From the NCBI GenBank assembly GCA_965234325.1, contig OZ248407.1, forward strand, positions 1,240,001-1,304,000: a DNA stretch of 64,000 bases, given 5' to 3'. Source of the DNA: Limnohabitans kasalickyi (GTDB lineage: Bacteria; Pseudomonadota; Gammaproteobacteria; Burkholderiales; Burkholderiaceae_C). Below, in pieces: positions 1 through 9,496 of the stretch. The notes under the pieces are model-generated. The model did no database searches and was not told where the DNA came from. It saw only the letters and a program-made list of their open reading frames with translations. Each line of letters opens with the position of its first letter. The stretch's first letter is position 1. Both the position numbers and the translations under genes were made by a program.

Positions 1-70
1 CCGCGCAATGCACCTAAGCGCAGGTCGCGCACCTCAGAGAGCAGCAGTGACCCCAAAAAATGGCTACCCA

Positions 71-96
71 GCCGGCAACGTTTTCGCGGTGCCGGC
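71..96. other. inverted repeat upstream of the hybrid kinase
   Basis: A perfect 7-bp inverted repeat (GCCGGCA / TGCCGGC) with a 12-base loop lies in the 138 bases before the first gene. It has no T-run on either side, so it is not a convincing intrinsic terminator. It could be a regulator site or the end of an unseen upstream unit. Nothing else is recognisable in bases 1-138. Confidence 0.3.
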
Positions 97-138
97 CATT
101 ACGCATGGCATGCATTCGTCAAACCGGCGTGCAAGCGC

Positions 139-3100
139 ATGAAATCCACCCACAAAATCTGGACCATGCTGCTGCTGAGCGTGTTGTTTTTGCTCGCGGG
201 CATCGCTGCCAGTCTGAAGATTTACCAGCACATTGCCACCTCCTACAGCGAGCAAAGGCAAACCCTGCTGGTCATCAACTTGTTAGAAGATTTTTTGTCA
301 GCGTTGAAAGACGCTGAATCTGGGGAACGTGGTTTTGTCATCACTGGCAACGAGGCATTTTTGCAGCCCTACTTTGCCGAGCGCGACAGCATGCAGTCCC
401 GTTTGCAATATTTGGAACACCTCTTCAACAGAGAGGCCAGCAGCGCGTCTATCCAAGAACTGCGCCAGCTATTGACGACCAAGATGGCTCAAATGGCCCA
501 AGTCGTTGCGCTCAAACGCAGCCACAACGATGCCAAAGCCCTGAAGCTTGTCAATCGGGGTGAGGGCAAGCAGCTGATGGATGACATCCGTTCTCGCGTG
601 CAAACCTTGATTCAGGCAGAGAGAGTCACCCTCGCCCAGCATGAGGTCGATTACCAAGCGACCTTATTTAGGCTCTTCAACTTGATGCTGGGCGCCTGTT
701 TGCTGTTCTTCATCGCTGCTTTGAGCTTTACGTACCACCTGTATCGCCAAGGCCTGCAGCGGCAGGACGCGGTCTTGTTACAAAAGACGCGCCAATCCTT
801 AGAACAACAGCAGCAACTGAATGCGCAGCTACAAACATCTAATTTGGCCTTGCAACGCAGTGAAGAGCTGCTGTCCATCACCCTCAACTCCATCGATGAC
901 GGCGTGGTCACGACCAACGCCCTCGCTCAGGTCACAGGCATCAACCCCATGGCACTCAGGCTCACGGGTTTGACACTAGAGCAAGCGCGTGGCCGCCGCA
1001 TCGACGACGTGTTGCGAATCGTCAACAAAAGCACCCGCGAAGGGGTTCCCAATCCGGTCATGGCCGCTCTGCAAAACGGGTCGGGTCAGGCCCTAGCCAA
1101 CCAAACCGTGCTGCTAGCCAGGGACGGCAGTGAATACGATATTGCGGACAGCTGTGCACCCATCCTGACGCGAGACGGTCAAGTCATTGGCGCGGTGCTG
1201 GTGTTTCGAAATGTGACACAAGCGTATGCGGCGCAAGAAAGTGCCCGTAGCAATGCGGTGCTGATGCAGACCATCCTCAACAGCGTGGCAGACGGCGTAC
1301 TCACCCTTCACGGCAACGACTTTTTGGTCGAGACCGTCAATCCAGCGATGACAAAGATGTTTGGCTACGCAGGGTCAGAGATCGTGGGTCAGGACATCCG
1401 ACTTTTGATTCCCACGTTGTCCCCCTTGGCGCACGCATCTGCTGCGATTTCGGTCTCCGAGGTGCAAGGACATCGCAAAGATGGCAGTCAATTCAGCTTG
1501 GAAATCACGCTCAATGAAATGTGGCTGGGTAACGAACGGCATTACACCGGCGTTCTTCGTGACCGCACCGAACGCAAACAAGCTGAAGAAGCGGTGCTCA
1601 AGGGGAGTGCCCTGCAAAAGGCCATTTTTGAAAGTGCCAACTTCTCCAGCATTGCGACCGACGCCCAAGGTGTGATTCAGATTTTCAATGTGGGCGCCGA
1701 ACGCATGCTGGGCTACACCGCACTAGAGGTGATCAACAAGATCACCCCGGCAGACATTTCAGACGCCGCAGAGCTCATTGCCCGTGCCAAAAGCCTCAGC
1801 CTAGAACAGAAGACCCCCATCAAACCCGGGTTTGAGGCGCTGGTGTTCAAGGCCTCGCGGGACATTGAAGATATCTACGAGTTGACTTACATCCGCAAGG
1901 ACCACAGCCGCTTTCCAGCACTGTTCTCTGTCACCGCCTTGCGTGATGCGCACGACACCATCATCGGCTACCTGCTGATCGGAACCGACAACACGGTTAG
2001 GCGGCAGATTGAAGAAGAGCGCAAGAAACTAGACCAGCGTTTGCGCGACCAACAGTTTTACACGCGCTCGCTGATTGAGGCGAATATCGATGCGCTCATC
2101 ACCACCGATCCGTCCGGCATCATCACCGACGTCAACAAGCAGATGGAGTTGCTCACCTCCTGCACACGAGATGAGCTGATTGGCGCACCGTTCAAAAAAT
2201 ACTTCACAGACCCCGAGCACGCCAAAGCTGCGATCGACCTGGTGTTGAATGAAAAAAAGGTCATCAACTATGAGTTGACCGCGCGCACCTTGGAGGGCCT
2301 GGAAACGGTAGTCTCCTTCAACGCCACCACCTTTTATGATCGCAACCGTAACCTGCAAGGGGTGTTCGCCGCGGCGCGTGATGTCACCGAGCGCAAGCGC
2401 CTTGACGGGGTGCTGGAAGACAAAAACTTGGAGCTAGAGGCAGCCCGCACGCTGGCAGACAAGGCCAACTCAGCCAAGTCTGACTTTCTCTCGAGCATGA
2501 GCCATGAGTTGCGCAGTCCGCTCAATGCGATTTTGGGCTTCGCTCAGTTGATGGCGTCGGAGTCCCCCGCACCCACAGACCAACAACAAAGACGTATTTC
2601 ACAAATCATTCGCGCCGGTTGGCACCTGCTCAACCTGATCAACGAAATTTTGGAGTTGACCAAAATTGAATCGCGACAGGTGACCTATTCCATGGAGCCG
2701 GTGAACTTGGGAAAAATGGTGGGCGAATGTCTGGGCATGCTTGAAACGCAGGCGCAACAACTGGGCATTGCCATCCATGTGCCATCGATCGATATAGCGC
2801 TGTTTGTGCATGCAGACAGCACTCGCCTGAAGCAGGTGTTGATCAACTTACTGACCAATGCCATCAAATACAACCGGCCGGAGGGCTCGGTGGATGTGCT
2901 TTGCAACTTGCTGCCAAACAGCCGAGTGCGCGTCAGTATTCAGGACAACGGGATGGGTTTGAGCTTGGACCAGCAAGCGCAATTGTTTCAAGCCTTCAAC
3001 AGGCTGGGGCAGGAGTCCAGTGGTGTGGAGGGCACAGGCATTGGCCTGATGGTGGCCAAGCAATTGGTGGAACTGATGGGGGGCACCATCGGCGTGCAGA

Positions 3101-3612
3101 GCAAAGTGGGTGAAGGCAGCGTGTTCTGGGTTGAACTCGACACCGTAGACGGCCCACAGGTGCCTCAACAACGCCACGATCTGGACTTGAACTTGCCGGT
3201 CGTCCAACGGGCAAACCGAGCGCACACCCTGCTGTATGTGGAAGACAACCCTGCCAATATGCAGCTGATGCAAGAGATCATCGGACGCCAACCCGAGTTC
3301 GATCTGCGGATCAGCAACAACGGGCTTTCGGGCTTTGATATTGCCCGCTCTGATTTACCTGACGTGATTTTGCTGGACATCAACCTGCCGGGCATCAATG
3401 GTTATGAGGTCTTGAAGATGCTGCGCGAAGATGCGCTGACGGCCCACATACCCGTGCTGGCCCTCAGTGCCAATGCGATGGAAAGCGATGTCAAAAGAGG
3501 CCTCAAAGCAGGCTTTCTGCGTTACCTCACCAAACCCATCCAGGTCGATGAGTTGTTGTTGGCCCTGAATGCAGCGCTAGAAATTGCCGAGGCAGGCAAA
3601 CCCCCTGCGTGA
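139..3612 (+). CDS. CHASE3 / multi-PAS hybrid sensor histidine kinase with C-terminal receiver
   Basis: Inner-membrane signalling kinase of 1157 residues. An N-terminal membrane segment (about residues 10-30) is followed by a periplasmic CHASE3-type helical sensor containing the characteristic SGERGFVITG stretch, then a second membrane segment (about 178-200). After a coiled coil come about four PAS/PAC modules (roughly 245-770). The HisKA phospho-acceptor is His789 in SMSHELRSPLN. The HATPase has its N-box around residue 900 and GTGIGL near 965. A receiver domain at the end has acidic residues in YVEDN, acceptor Asp1080 in LLDINLPG and Lys in TKP. The kinase could therefore run an internal phosphorelay or pass phosphate to the neighbouring receiver-PAS protein. 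No clear ribosome site precedes the ATG, but no upstream start in frame is better. The ligand is unknown. It is convergent with the Crp-type gene, with a 10-base gap. Confidence 0.93.
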   Translation: MKSTHKIWTMLLLSVLFLLAGIAASLKIYQHIATSYSEQRQTLLVINLLEDFLSALKDAESGERGFVITGNEAFLQPYFAERDSMQSRLQYLEHLFNREASSASIQELRQLLTTKMAQMAQVVALKRSHNDAKALKLVNRGEGKQLMDDIRSRVQTLIQAERVTLAQHEVDYQATLFRLFNLMLGACLLFFIAALSFTYHLYRQGLQRQDAVLLQKTRQSLEQQQQLNAQLQTSNLALQRSEELLSITLNSIDDGVVTTNALAQVTGINPMALRLTGLTLEQARGRRIDDVLRIVNKSTREGVPNPVMAALQNGSGQALANQTVLLARDGSEYDIADSCAPILTRDGQVIGAVLVFRNVTQAYAAQESARSNAVLMQTILNSVADGVLTLHGNDFLVETVNPAMTKMFGYAGSEIVGQDIRLLIPTLSPLAHASAAISVSEVQGHRKDGSQFSLEITLNEMWLGNERHYTGVLRDRTERKQAEEAVLKGSALQKAIFESANFSSIATDAQGVIQIFNVGAERMLGYTALEVINKITPADISDAAELIARAKSLSLEQKTPIKPGFEALVFKASRDIEDIYELTYIRKDHSRFPALFSVTALRDAHDTIIGYLLIGTDNTVRRQIEEERKKLDQRLRDQQFYTRSLIEANIDALITTDPSGIITDVNKQMELLTSCTRDELIGAPFKKYFTDPEHAKAAIDLVLNEKKVINYELTARTLEGLETVVSFNATTFYDRNRNLQGVFAAARDVTERKRLDGVLEDKNLELEAARTLADKANSAKSDFLSSMSHELRSPLNAILGFAQLMASESPAPTDQQQRRISQIIRAGWHLLNLINEILELTKIESRQVTYSMEPVNLGKMVGECLGMLETQAQQLGIAIHVPSIDIALFVHADSTRLKQVLINLLTNAIKYNRPEGSVDVLCNLLPNSRVRVSIQDNGMGLSLDQQAQLFQAFNRLGQESSGVEGTGIGLMVAKQLVELMGGTIGVQSKVGEGSVFWVELDTVDGPQVPQQRHDLDLNLPVVQRANRAHTLLYVEDNPANMQLMQEIIGRQPEFDLRISNNGLSGFDIARSDLPDVILLDINLPGINGYEVLKMLREDALTAHIPVLALSANAMESDVKRGLKAGFLRYLTKPIQVDELLLALNAALEIAEAGKPPA

Positions 3613-3622
3613 TTCACCCAAC

Positions 3623-4342
3623 TCAACGGTAAAGCGCGTCATTTTGCAAACGTCCCAACTCTTTCTTGACAACGCCATAGCATTCGCAGGTGTTGCGCTC
3701 CAGGCCCGCACGGTTGAGCACCGTGATGTGGCCACGCCGGTAACGAATGTAGCCAGCGGTTTGTAACTGGCCTGCAGATTCGGTCACGCTTTCGCGGCGC
3801 ACACCGAGCAAGTTGGATACCAGTTCCTGCGTCATCACCAGCTCGCGATCCGGCAGCCGGTCCGTGGTAAGCAGCAGCCAGCGGCACAACTGCTGATCGA
3901 TGCTGTGGTAACGGTTGCAAACCGCAGTTTGCGCGATTTGCGTCATCAACGCTTGGGTGTAGCGAAGCAAGAGAGATTGCAACTTGCCTGAGCGATTGAA
4001 CGCCTCGTTGAGCTGACCGAATGCGATTTTGTAACCGTGTCCCGCTGTTTGCACCACGGCAGAACTGGACGTCGTGTGCCCCCCCATGAAGATCGAGATG
4101 CCCACCATGCCTTCGTTTCCAACACCAGCAGCTTCGCAAGAGCTGCCGGACTCGGTCACAAAGTGCAGTGACGCAATCGCCGTGGTGGGAAAGTAGGCAT
4201 GGCGCTGGGGCAAGCCAGGCTCGTAGAGCATTTGCCCCAAGGGCATGACCACCAGTTCAAGGTGCGGGGTCAGGACATCAAATTCGGGGTGCGGCAAGGC
4301 GGCCAGAATCCGATTCTGGCCAGGGCTCTGAACTTGCTTCAT
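3623..4342 (-). CDS. Crp/Fnr-family transcriptional regulator
   Basis: A 239-residue regulator with an N-terminal cyclic-nucleotide-binding-type beta barrel (about 15-135) and a C-terminal winged helix with the recognition region NLLGVRRESVTESAGQL. It lacks the N-terminal cysteine cluster of Fnr, so it does not look like an oxygen-sensing iron-sulfur member. The ATG at 4342 is chosen over upstream starts because it forms a 4-base ATGA overlap with the stop of the receiver-PAS gene, and the protein then begins at a usual place for the family. The overlap implies translational coupling, so the two proteins probably serve one signalling route. The target genes and effector cannot be read from the sequence. 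Confidence 0.88.
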   Translation of the reverse strand: MKQVQSPGQNRILAALPHPEFDVLTPHLELVVMPLGQMLYEPGLPQRHAYFPTTAIASLHFVTESGSSCEAAGVGNEGMVGISIFMGGHTTSSSAVVQTAGHGYKIAFGQLNEAFNRSGKLQSLLLRYTQALMTQIAQTAVCNRYHSIDQQLCRWLLLTTDRLPDRELVMTQELVSNLLGVRRESVTESAGQLQTAGYIRYRRGHITVLNRAGLERNTCECYGVVKKELGRLQNDALYR

Positions 4343-5187
4343 AACGCTTCTAACGAAGGTACAGGCGACAAACTGTTGTCGAAAATCTCGACGCCAATGC
4401 CTCGGTAACCCAAGAAGCGGCAACTCTGGTTGAACATGGGCTCGCCGCTCACGCGAAATTGCTGGCGTGAGCCATTGCTGTTAACGCGGTGAAAAACAAA
4501 GTCCAAAAACGGCCGGCGCTCGGCAATGCTTTCGCGCAACTCGGCGCGCTCAAGCTCATTCCAACCCGCGGTGGTTTTGGCATCGGGTTTGTCAAACTCA
4601 GAAACTTGTATGCCCAACATCTCCAGCACGGGGCCTGAGACCTTGGTGAACTGACCGTGTTCGTCTTGCTCCCAATACCAGTCTGAGGCCAATTCGGTGA
4701 GGCTGCGGTAACGGGCTTCGCTTTCGCGCAATTCAGCAGTGCGCTCTTGCACCGTCTGTTCCAACACGCGGTTGAATTCAGCCAGCTTTTTGTAGAGCAG
4801 GCGCACTTCCAGCATGTTGTAAATCCGGGTCTTGACCTCGGCCAGATCAAAGGGCTTGCTGATGAAATCTTTGGCGCCCGCTTGCAGGGCTCGCAGCTTG
4901 TGACCGGGTTGCGCCGTTAAAACGATCACGGGCAGGTAATCGTCGATGGTGTTGGTTTTGAGCCCTTCCATCACCGCAAAACCGTCCATCACTGGCATTT
5001 GTAAGTCCAGGAGGATCAAGTCAAAGCTGTTCTTGCGATGCAGTGCACACACCTCCTCGGGCTTATCGGTCGCGTGCACATTACTGTAGCCACTGGTTGC
5101 CAGTAGCTCTTGGAGCAACTCAATGTTGGACGCTTGATCGTCCACGATCAGAATGTTGGCCAGAAAGATGTCGTCGGCGTGAATCAT
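4339..5187 (-). CDS. response regulator with receiver and PAS domains, no DNA-binding output
   Basis: A 282-residue soluble protein. The receiver domain (about 10-125) has the acidic pair in IVDDQ, phospho-acceptor Asp61 in LLDLQMP, Thr91 and Lys111 in SKPFD. A coiled-coil linker (about 130-155) leads to a PAS-like domain (about 155-275, with DWYWEQDEHGQF). There is no DNA-binding, GGDEF, EAL or kinase domain, so it probably acts through protein contacts. It lies next to a large hybrid kinase and is coupled by an ATGA overlap to a Crp-type regulator. That suggests it relays a signal to or modulates that regulator, but this is inference from position. Confidence 0.88.
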   Translation of the reverse strand: MIHADDIFLANILIVDDQASNIELLQELLATSGYSNVHATDKPEEVCALHRKNSFDLILLDLQMPVMDGFAVMEGLKTNTIDDYLPVIVLTAQPGHKLRALQAGAKDFISKPFDLAEVKTRIYNMLEVRLLYKKLAEFNRVLEQTVQERTAELRESEARYRSLTELASDWYWEQDEHGQFTKVSGPVLEMLGIQVSEFDKPDAKTTAGWNELERAELRESIAERRPFLDFVFHRVNSNGSRQQFRVSGEPMFNQSCRFLGYRGIGVEIFDNSLSPVPSLEAL

Positions 5188-5267
5188 GCGTTGGGCTCCG
5201 GTTTGTCGTGCCGTTTTAACGCCGATCGAATTTTTAGAAGAAGGGTTTTTGACTGACGTCTACTGAG

Positions 5268-6374
5268 TCAGTTATCGGTCACTATAGTCCCTCGCTTCGT
5301 TGCCCGCTCCAGCAGGTAGCGCCGCATGGCCACCGACGGGCCATCGGCCGCCACTGAAAACTCATACAAGTCATTCGCGGGCGTGCGGGCCAACACCTCT
5401 TCTTGCAGAGCCAAGCCCGTCACGTCTTCGTTGAACACCACAAAGAGTTGCGCGTGCATGAATTGCGTCATCGCTTTGTCGTTCTGTGCGAAGTCCCGGC
5501 CGTGCACCACAAAGTAATGCGTGCTGGTGGCCGTCTCGGGCGTGGGCAAATGGGCCGTGCGAATGCGGAAGGTGTCGCGGCCCGCTTCTGGCAAGGTGCA
5601 GTCGTAAAACGACACCGACACCTCATGCATGGCTGGGCTGCGAAACTGTGAACGCACAATACGCGCCGCCTGCCCCTCGCCCTTGAGTCCTGTGGGCTCA
5701 GCCCAAACAGGCGGCAAAGTGGTGGGCACCACGTTGCGCATGACGGCAAATTGGCCCTCGCCAATTTCGGTTTCATACGCGGCGCTGGCGTAATCGGGGG
5801 TGCCAAAGCTTTTGGCATGCAGGAAGCTCAAATGCGTCAAGTCCAACAAGTTTTCATGCAGGCGGACATAGCTGGCTTTGAGGTGCAAATAGCCTTGAGA
5901 AGTTTCCCAACCGCCTGAGGTCAGCCAAGGCTGTGGTGGCAAGCGGCTTTCATCGACGCTGGCTGCGTCGCCCATCCAAATCCAAATCAAAGGGCCACGT
6001 TCTAGGGTGGCGAAAGTGCGCACGCCCATGGCGCGCGGACAAGTGGCTTGAGATGGCACATGGACGCAATCGCCCTCTCGGTTGAACTTCATGCCGTGAT
6101 AGGCACAAACGATGTGGTCGTCTTGCAATTGGCCGGCAGACAATGGCATGGAGCGGTGCGGACAACGGTCTTGCATGGCCACCACTCGGCCGTCAGCACT
6201 GCGGTACATCACGATGCCTAGGCCTAACAAGGTTCGGGGCAAGAGTTGCTTGCCGACCTCGTCCGCAAATGCGGCTACATACCAATCGTCAAAAATGAAC
6301 GGGGTGTGCCGATCGGCCATCTTGGAAGAAGCCGCTTGGGTGGCGGCAATCACGGAGGCTGCTGGAAGTGTCAT
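5268..6374 (-). CDS. Rieske [2Fe-2S] aromatic-ring oxygenase, vanillate demethylase-like alpha subunit
   Basis: A 368-residue oxygenase component of the single-subunit VanA-like group. The N-terminal Rieske domain has the ligands Cys71-His73 and Cys90-His93 (CPHRS ... CAYHG). The C-terminal catalytic domain carries the mononuclear iron motif DLTHLSFLH. Such enzymes hydroxylate or O-demethylate aromatic or related substrates using electrons from a separate reductase. No ferredoxin reductase gene lies nearby, so the partner must be elsewhere. The start ATG at 6374 has CAGGA nine bases upstream; an in-frame extension upstream is less likely. The gene is isolated from its neighbours. The substrate cannot be assigned. 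Confidence 0.88.
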   Translation of the reverse strand: MTLPAASVIAATQAASSKMADRHTPFIFDDWYVAAFADEVGKQLLPRTLLGLGIVMYRSADGRVVAMQDRCPHRSMPLSAGQLQDDHIVCAYHGMKFNREGDCVHVPSQATCPRAMGVRTFATLERGPLIWIWMGDAASVDESRLPPQPWLTSGGWETSQGYLHLKASYVRLHENLLDLTHLSFLHAKSFGTPDYASAAYETEIGEGQFAVMRNVVPTTLPPVWAEPTGLKGEGQAARIVRSQFRSPAMHEVSVSFYDCTLPEAGRDTFRIRTAHLPTPETATSTHYFVVHGRDFAQNDKAMTQFMHAQLFVVFNEDVTGLALQEEVLARTPANDLYEFSVAADGPSVAMRRYLLERATKRGTIVTDN

Positions 6375-6492
6375 CGCCACATATCCTGAAAGGTGTGATG
6401 AAAAACATTCTAGGGGGCAGGTTGACGCAGAACGCCTCACCACCCGCCACACACCTCGATCAAAGCCGAACCTTTGTCGCGTAAGCTACTGC

Positions 6493-7251
6493 ATGCCCCA
6501 TGCCGTCGCCCGCCTCCGCTCTGCCCGTCTTGCCCGTAGCGCCAAACCTTTTTTAGCCCGCGGCGGCCCCAAAGGCGAGCGGTGTGCAGGCTGCAGACTC
6601 GTCCCCAGCCATTGCATGTGTGCCCTGCGCCCCAACGTGCCTACCCGTTCTGGCATGTGCTTGCTGATGGCCGACATTGAGCCCCTCAAACCCAGCAACA
6701 CAGGTTGGTTGATTGCCGACGTGGTGGCCGATACGTTCGCGTTTGGCTGGGCCCGCACCGAGCTCGACCCCGCGCTGTTGGCGCTGCTGAGCGACCCGCA
6801 ATGGCAACCCTTCGTGGTATTTCCTAGCGCGTTCGCCGATGCTGAGCGTGTGGTGAACGAAGTGACGCACGACACAACGAAGCGACCTCTCTTCATCTTG
6901 CTCGACGGCACCTGGGACGAAGCGCGCAAGATGTTTCGCAAAAGCCCCTACCTCGACCGCTTCCCCGTGCTCAGCCTGCACCCCGACCAGCTTTCGCGCT
7001 ATCAGCTACGCCGCTCGCAAACCGAAGCCCACTTTTGCACCGCAGAAGTGGGGGCTATGTGTTTGGACTTAGCGGGTGACAACCAAGCCTCGCAAACGCT
7101 AGACGCCTACCTCGACGTCTACACCACGCGCTATCTTCTGGCCAAGCAACAACGGCCTGTGGATTTGATGGACGCGGTGCACGTCAAGTTGCAACAACTG
7201 ATCACGCACCGATCACTTGCGAAGGAACAGGTTCAATTTCGGGGTATTTGA
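6493..7251 (+). CDS. DTW-domain protein, probable tRNA-uridine aminocarboxypropyltransferase
   Basis: A 252-residue protein with an N-terminal cysteine cluster (CAGCRLVPSHCMC) and the family signature LDGTWDEARKM near the middle. Known DTW proteins of the TapT/TuaA type transfer the 3-amino-3-carboxypropyl group from S-adenosylmethionine to uridine in tRNA (acp3U). The ATG at 6493 is preferred; the frame stays open upstream to 6112, but that part is antisense to the Rieske gene and has no family features. The last 50 bases overlap the 3' end of the convergent DUF1254 gene. Family assignment is firm, exact tRNA position is not. Confidence 0.85.
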   Translation: MPHAVARLRSARLARSAKPFLARGGPKGERCAGCRLVPSHCMCALRPNVPTRSGMCLLMADIEPLKPSNTGWLIADVVADTFAFGWARTELDPALLALLSDPQWQPFVVFPSAFADAERVVNEVTHDTTKRPLFILLDGTWDEARKMFRKSPYLDRFPVLSLHPDQLSRYQLRRSQTEAHFCTAEVGAMCLDLAGDNQASQTLDAYLDVYTTRYLLAKQQRPVDLMDAVHVKLQQLITHRSLAKEQVQFRGI

Positions 7252-8509
7252 ATTGTTTAATTTGATGCACTTCTTGGGGTAGGTACAGCCGCAACGCCAA
7301 ATAAAACGCCTCGGCCGGCGCGGGTAGCCAGTTGGTGGGTTGTGTCGGTGGTACGTGACCGATGACAAGTGTGAGCCCACCATCCACGTCATAGCTGAGT
7401 CCTTCAGTGCGGTCACCTATGGCAAAACGTTGCTCGGAATGGTCATAAAACAAGTAATCAGCTTTCCGATACAGGCTGAGCGACCAGAAGGCATCCACTT
7501 GCGGCAAGCCCCCGGGCGGAAAGCGTAATGTGTAGTTGCGCTGACCGCTCAGGACTTGACCCGTGCTGTCACGAAAAGCCAACAAGTAAAGGACCTCCTG
7601 CGCGCCCAGAATGCCAATGTAAGCGCGCGCGACTCGGGCTCGGGTGAGCCAGTCGCCGTTGAAGTTGTCTATGACCTCGACGGCGGCTTTCCATCCCCCT
7701 TGCAGGTCAGCCTCAGTGGGCGTGTCGAGTTCTTGGAGCGTCTCGGTGAGTGCTTGCTGCAGCAAGCCTAAGTCGCTAGGCGCCTCTAAGCCCGGGCCTA
7801 TTCCCAGCGCAGCCCAAGCTTGCAGTTCAACTGCATCGGCATGGGGCGGTGGGTTGATCGCCATTTCATGGTTGACCACACGCACAAAGGTGGCGGCATC
7901 GCTGGGCAACGCCTGCGGCTGCACGCTGCATTCGTAGACCCGCTGCGCGGGCTGACCGTCTGGTTTACGGATGACAAAGGCGTCTTGCAGAGCGTGCACG
8001 GGGGCCATGTCTTCATCGGCGTGGGCCAAAATGCGGCCCAGCACCCAAACACTGTGTGTTGGGCAAGCCACGGGGATGCAACCTTCAGGAATCTGACCTT
8101 GCCATTGGGGGCCATGCACCCAAAAGGTCTGCGCGTTGTTGCCTGTGGTGCGCGTGCCCAGATGCGCGAAGGGGTTGGTGTACATGTCAATCAAGCCCAA
8201 CACGTAATAGCGTGAGCCGGTGTCTGGCGTATGGATCAGCAAGGGTCCGTCGCTCAGGTCCAGCCAAGCGTTGGTGTACAGCGTGTCGTTGTTGGGGGTG
8301 ACCACACGCCGGTCACTGGCGTTGAGCAGCCTGCGCGAATGCGAAAACAGGTTGATCCAGCGGCGTAAAGACTCCGGGCCGCCCTGCGCATCCGCAAAGT
8401 CTCCGTGGGGTGTTTTGCGCAACGTACTGGACGAGCGCATGCGCGCCATTTCGTAAACAGGTAGCGCATAAACAATGGCTCGCCGCGCCAGGGATTGCAT
8501 GTCGATCAT
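7202..8509 (-). CDS. DUF1254/DUF1214 domain protein
   Basis: A 435-residue protein. The N-terminal half has DUF1254 features (VVTPNNDTLYTNAWLDLSDGP, about residues 65-90) and the C-terminal part has DUF1214 features (QRNYTLRF, VDAFWSLSLYR, about 310-345). The biochemical function of the family is unknown. Many family members are exported, but this one begins directly with the folded domain and has no obvious signal peptide. Its ATG overlaps the stop of the upstream Bug receptor gene by 4 bases (ATGA), so the two are translationally coupled and probably belong to the IclR-controlled locus. The 3' end overlaps the convergent DTW gene. Confidence 0.85.
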   Translation of the reverse strand: MIDMQSLARRAIVYALPVYEMARMRSSSTLRKTPHGDFADAQGGPESLRRWINLFSHSRRLLNASDRRVVTPNNDTLYTNAWLDLSDGPLLIHTPDTGSRYYVLGLIDMYTNPFAHLGTRTTGNNAQTFWVHGPQWQGQIPEGCIPVACPTHSVWVLGRILAHADEDMAPVHALQDAFVIRKPDGQPAQRVYECSVQPQALPSDAATFVRVVNHEMAINPPPHADAVELQAWAALGIGPGLEAPSDLGLLQQALTETLQELDTPTEADLQGGWKAAVEVIDNFNGDWLTRARVARAYIGILGAQEVLYLLAFRDSTGQVLSGQRNYTLRFPPGGLPQVDAFWSLSLYRKADYLFYDHSEQRFAIGDRTEGLSYDVDGGLTLVIGHVPPTQPTNWLPAPAEAFYLALRLYLPQEVHQIKQFKYPEIEPVPSQVIGA

Positions 8510-9465
8510 TTGCGCAACATCCGGTTAATACGTTCCCACATTTGGCCATCACTGACCACGAATCGGTTGAAATCGTCTGTGCCCAAATACGCGGCTTCTC
8601 CGCCAGCGCTCACCAACTGATTTTGCGTATCTGCCTTTTGCACAGCGGCTTTGATGGCTGCTTCCAGTTTGCGCATCACCGCCACAGGTGTGTTGGACGG
8701 TACGTGTATGCCATACCAAGAAAGAACAGTGGCCTCTGGATAGCCAGCCTCGGCAATGGTGGGCACATCGGGCAATAGCGCATATCGGGCCGAGCTGGTG
8801 GTGGCCAGCGCCCGCAACTTGCCGGATTTGATGTGCGGATAGGCCACACTGGATGGCAGGACCGACATGGAAAACGCGTTGTTGATCAGGTCGATCGCCA
8901 AAGGTGGTGCCCCTTTGTAGGCAATACCTTCGATCTCAATGCCTGCTGTCGATTTGAGGATTTGAACCGACATGGTTTGTGTGGTGCCGCTGCCGGGATC
9001 GCCGAATTGCAGCATGGGTTTGGCGCGTCGCGCCATGTCGACATAGTCTCGAACCGTGCGGGCGGGTGAGGCAGTCGGCACACACATGAAACTGGGCGAC
9101 ACCGAAAAACGCGCCAAGGGAACAAAGTCTTTTGGGGCCCAGCGCAGGTTGTTTTCGTTCAGGGGGTTGTTGATCAGATAAGGGGCGGAGACCAGCAAGG
9201 TGTAGCCATCGGCCGGAGAACGGGCCACGGCCTCTGCAGCGATGTTGCCATTGGCGCCTGGCCGAGAGTCCACCAACACGGGCTGGCCCAGTTCGGTTGA
9301 CAGGCCTTGGGTCATGGCACGGGTTTGCAAGTCGACGACACCGCCTGCTGGGTAGGGGACGATGACTTTGACCGGCTTTGAAGGATAAGACTCATCGGCC
9401 CACGCCCAGCCTGTCGATTGGGCCCACAAAGCGAATGTGCTCAGATGAAAAGTTCTGCGTTTCAT
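8506..9465 (-). CDS. Bug-family (TctC-like) periplasmic substrate-binding protein
   Basis: A 319-residue exported receptor with an N-terminal signal peptide and the typical beginning of the mature protein (YPSKPVKVIVPYPAGG), plus the family PGANGNIAAE and ADGYTLL motifs. Bug proteins bind carboxylates and related organic anions. Some work with TctA/TctB membrane proteins of tripartite tricarboxylate transporters, but many in Burkholderiales are orphans, and no tctAB is present in this window. GGAG stands at a good distance before the ATG. It follows the IclR gene by 31 bases and is coupled to the DUF1254 gene, so it is probably the receptor for the compound handled by this locus. Confidence 0.9.
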   Translation of the reverse strand: MKRRTFHLSTFALWAQSTGWAWADESYPSKPVKVIVPYPAGGVVDLQTRAMTQGLSTELGQPVLVDSRPGANGNIAAEAVARSPADGYTLLVSAPYLINNPLNENNLRWAPKDFVPLARFSVSPSFMCVPTASPARTVRDYVDMARRAKPMLQFGDPGSGTTQTMSVQILKSTAGIEIEGIAYKGAPPLAIDLINNAFSMSVLPSSVAYPHIKSGKLRALATTSSARYALLPDVPTIAEAGYPEATVLSWYGIHVPSNTPVAVMRKLEAAIKAAVQKADTQNQLVSAGGEAAYLGTDDFNRFVVSDGQMWERINRMLRK

Positions 9466-9496
9466 GAGGTCTCCTTGTCGTTGTTGAATAAAGGTT

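Noticed and set aside
5240..5275. Inverted repeat ACTGAC/GTCAGT downstream of the Rieske gene
   Set aside because: The stem is followed by A residues, not T, in the direction of the Rieske transcript, and it overlaps the end of the gene.
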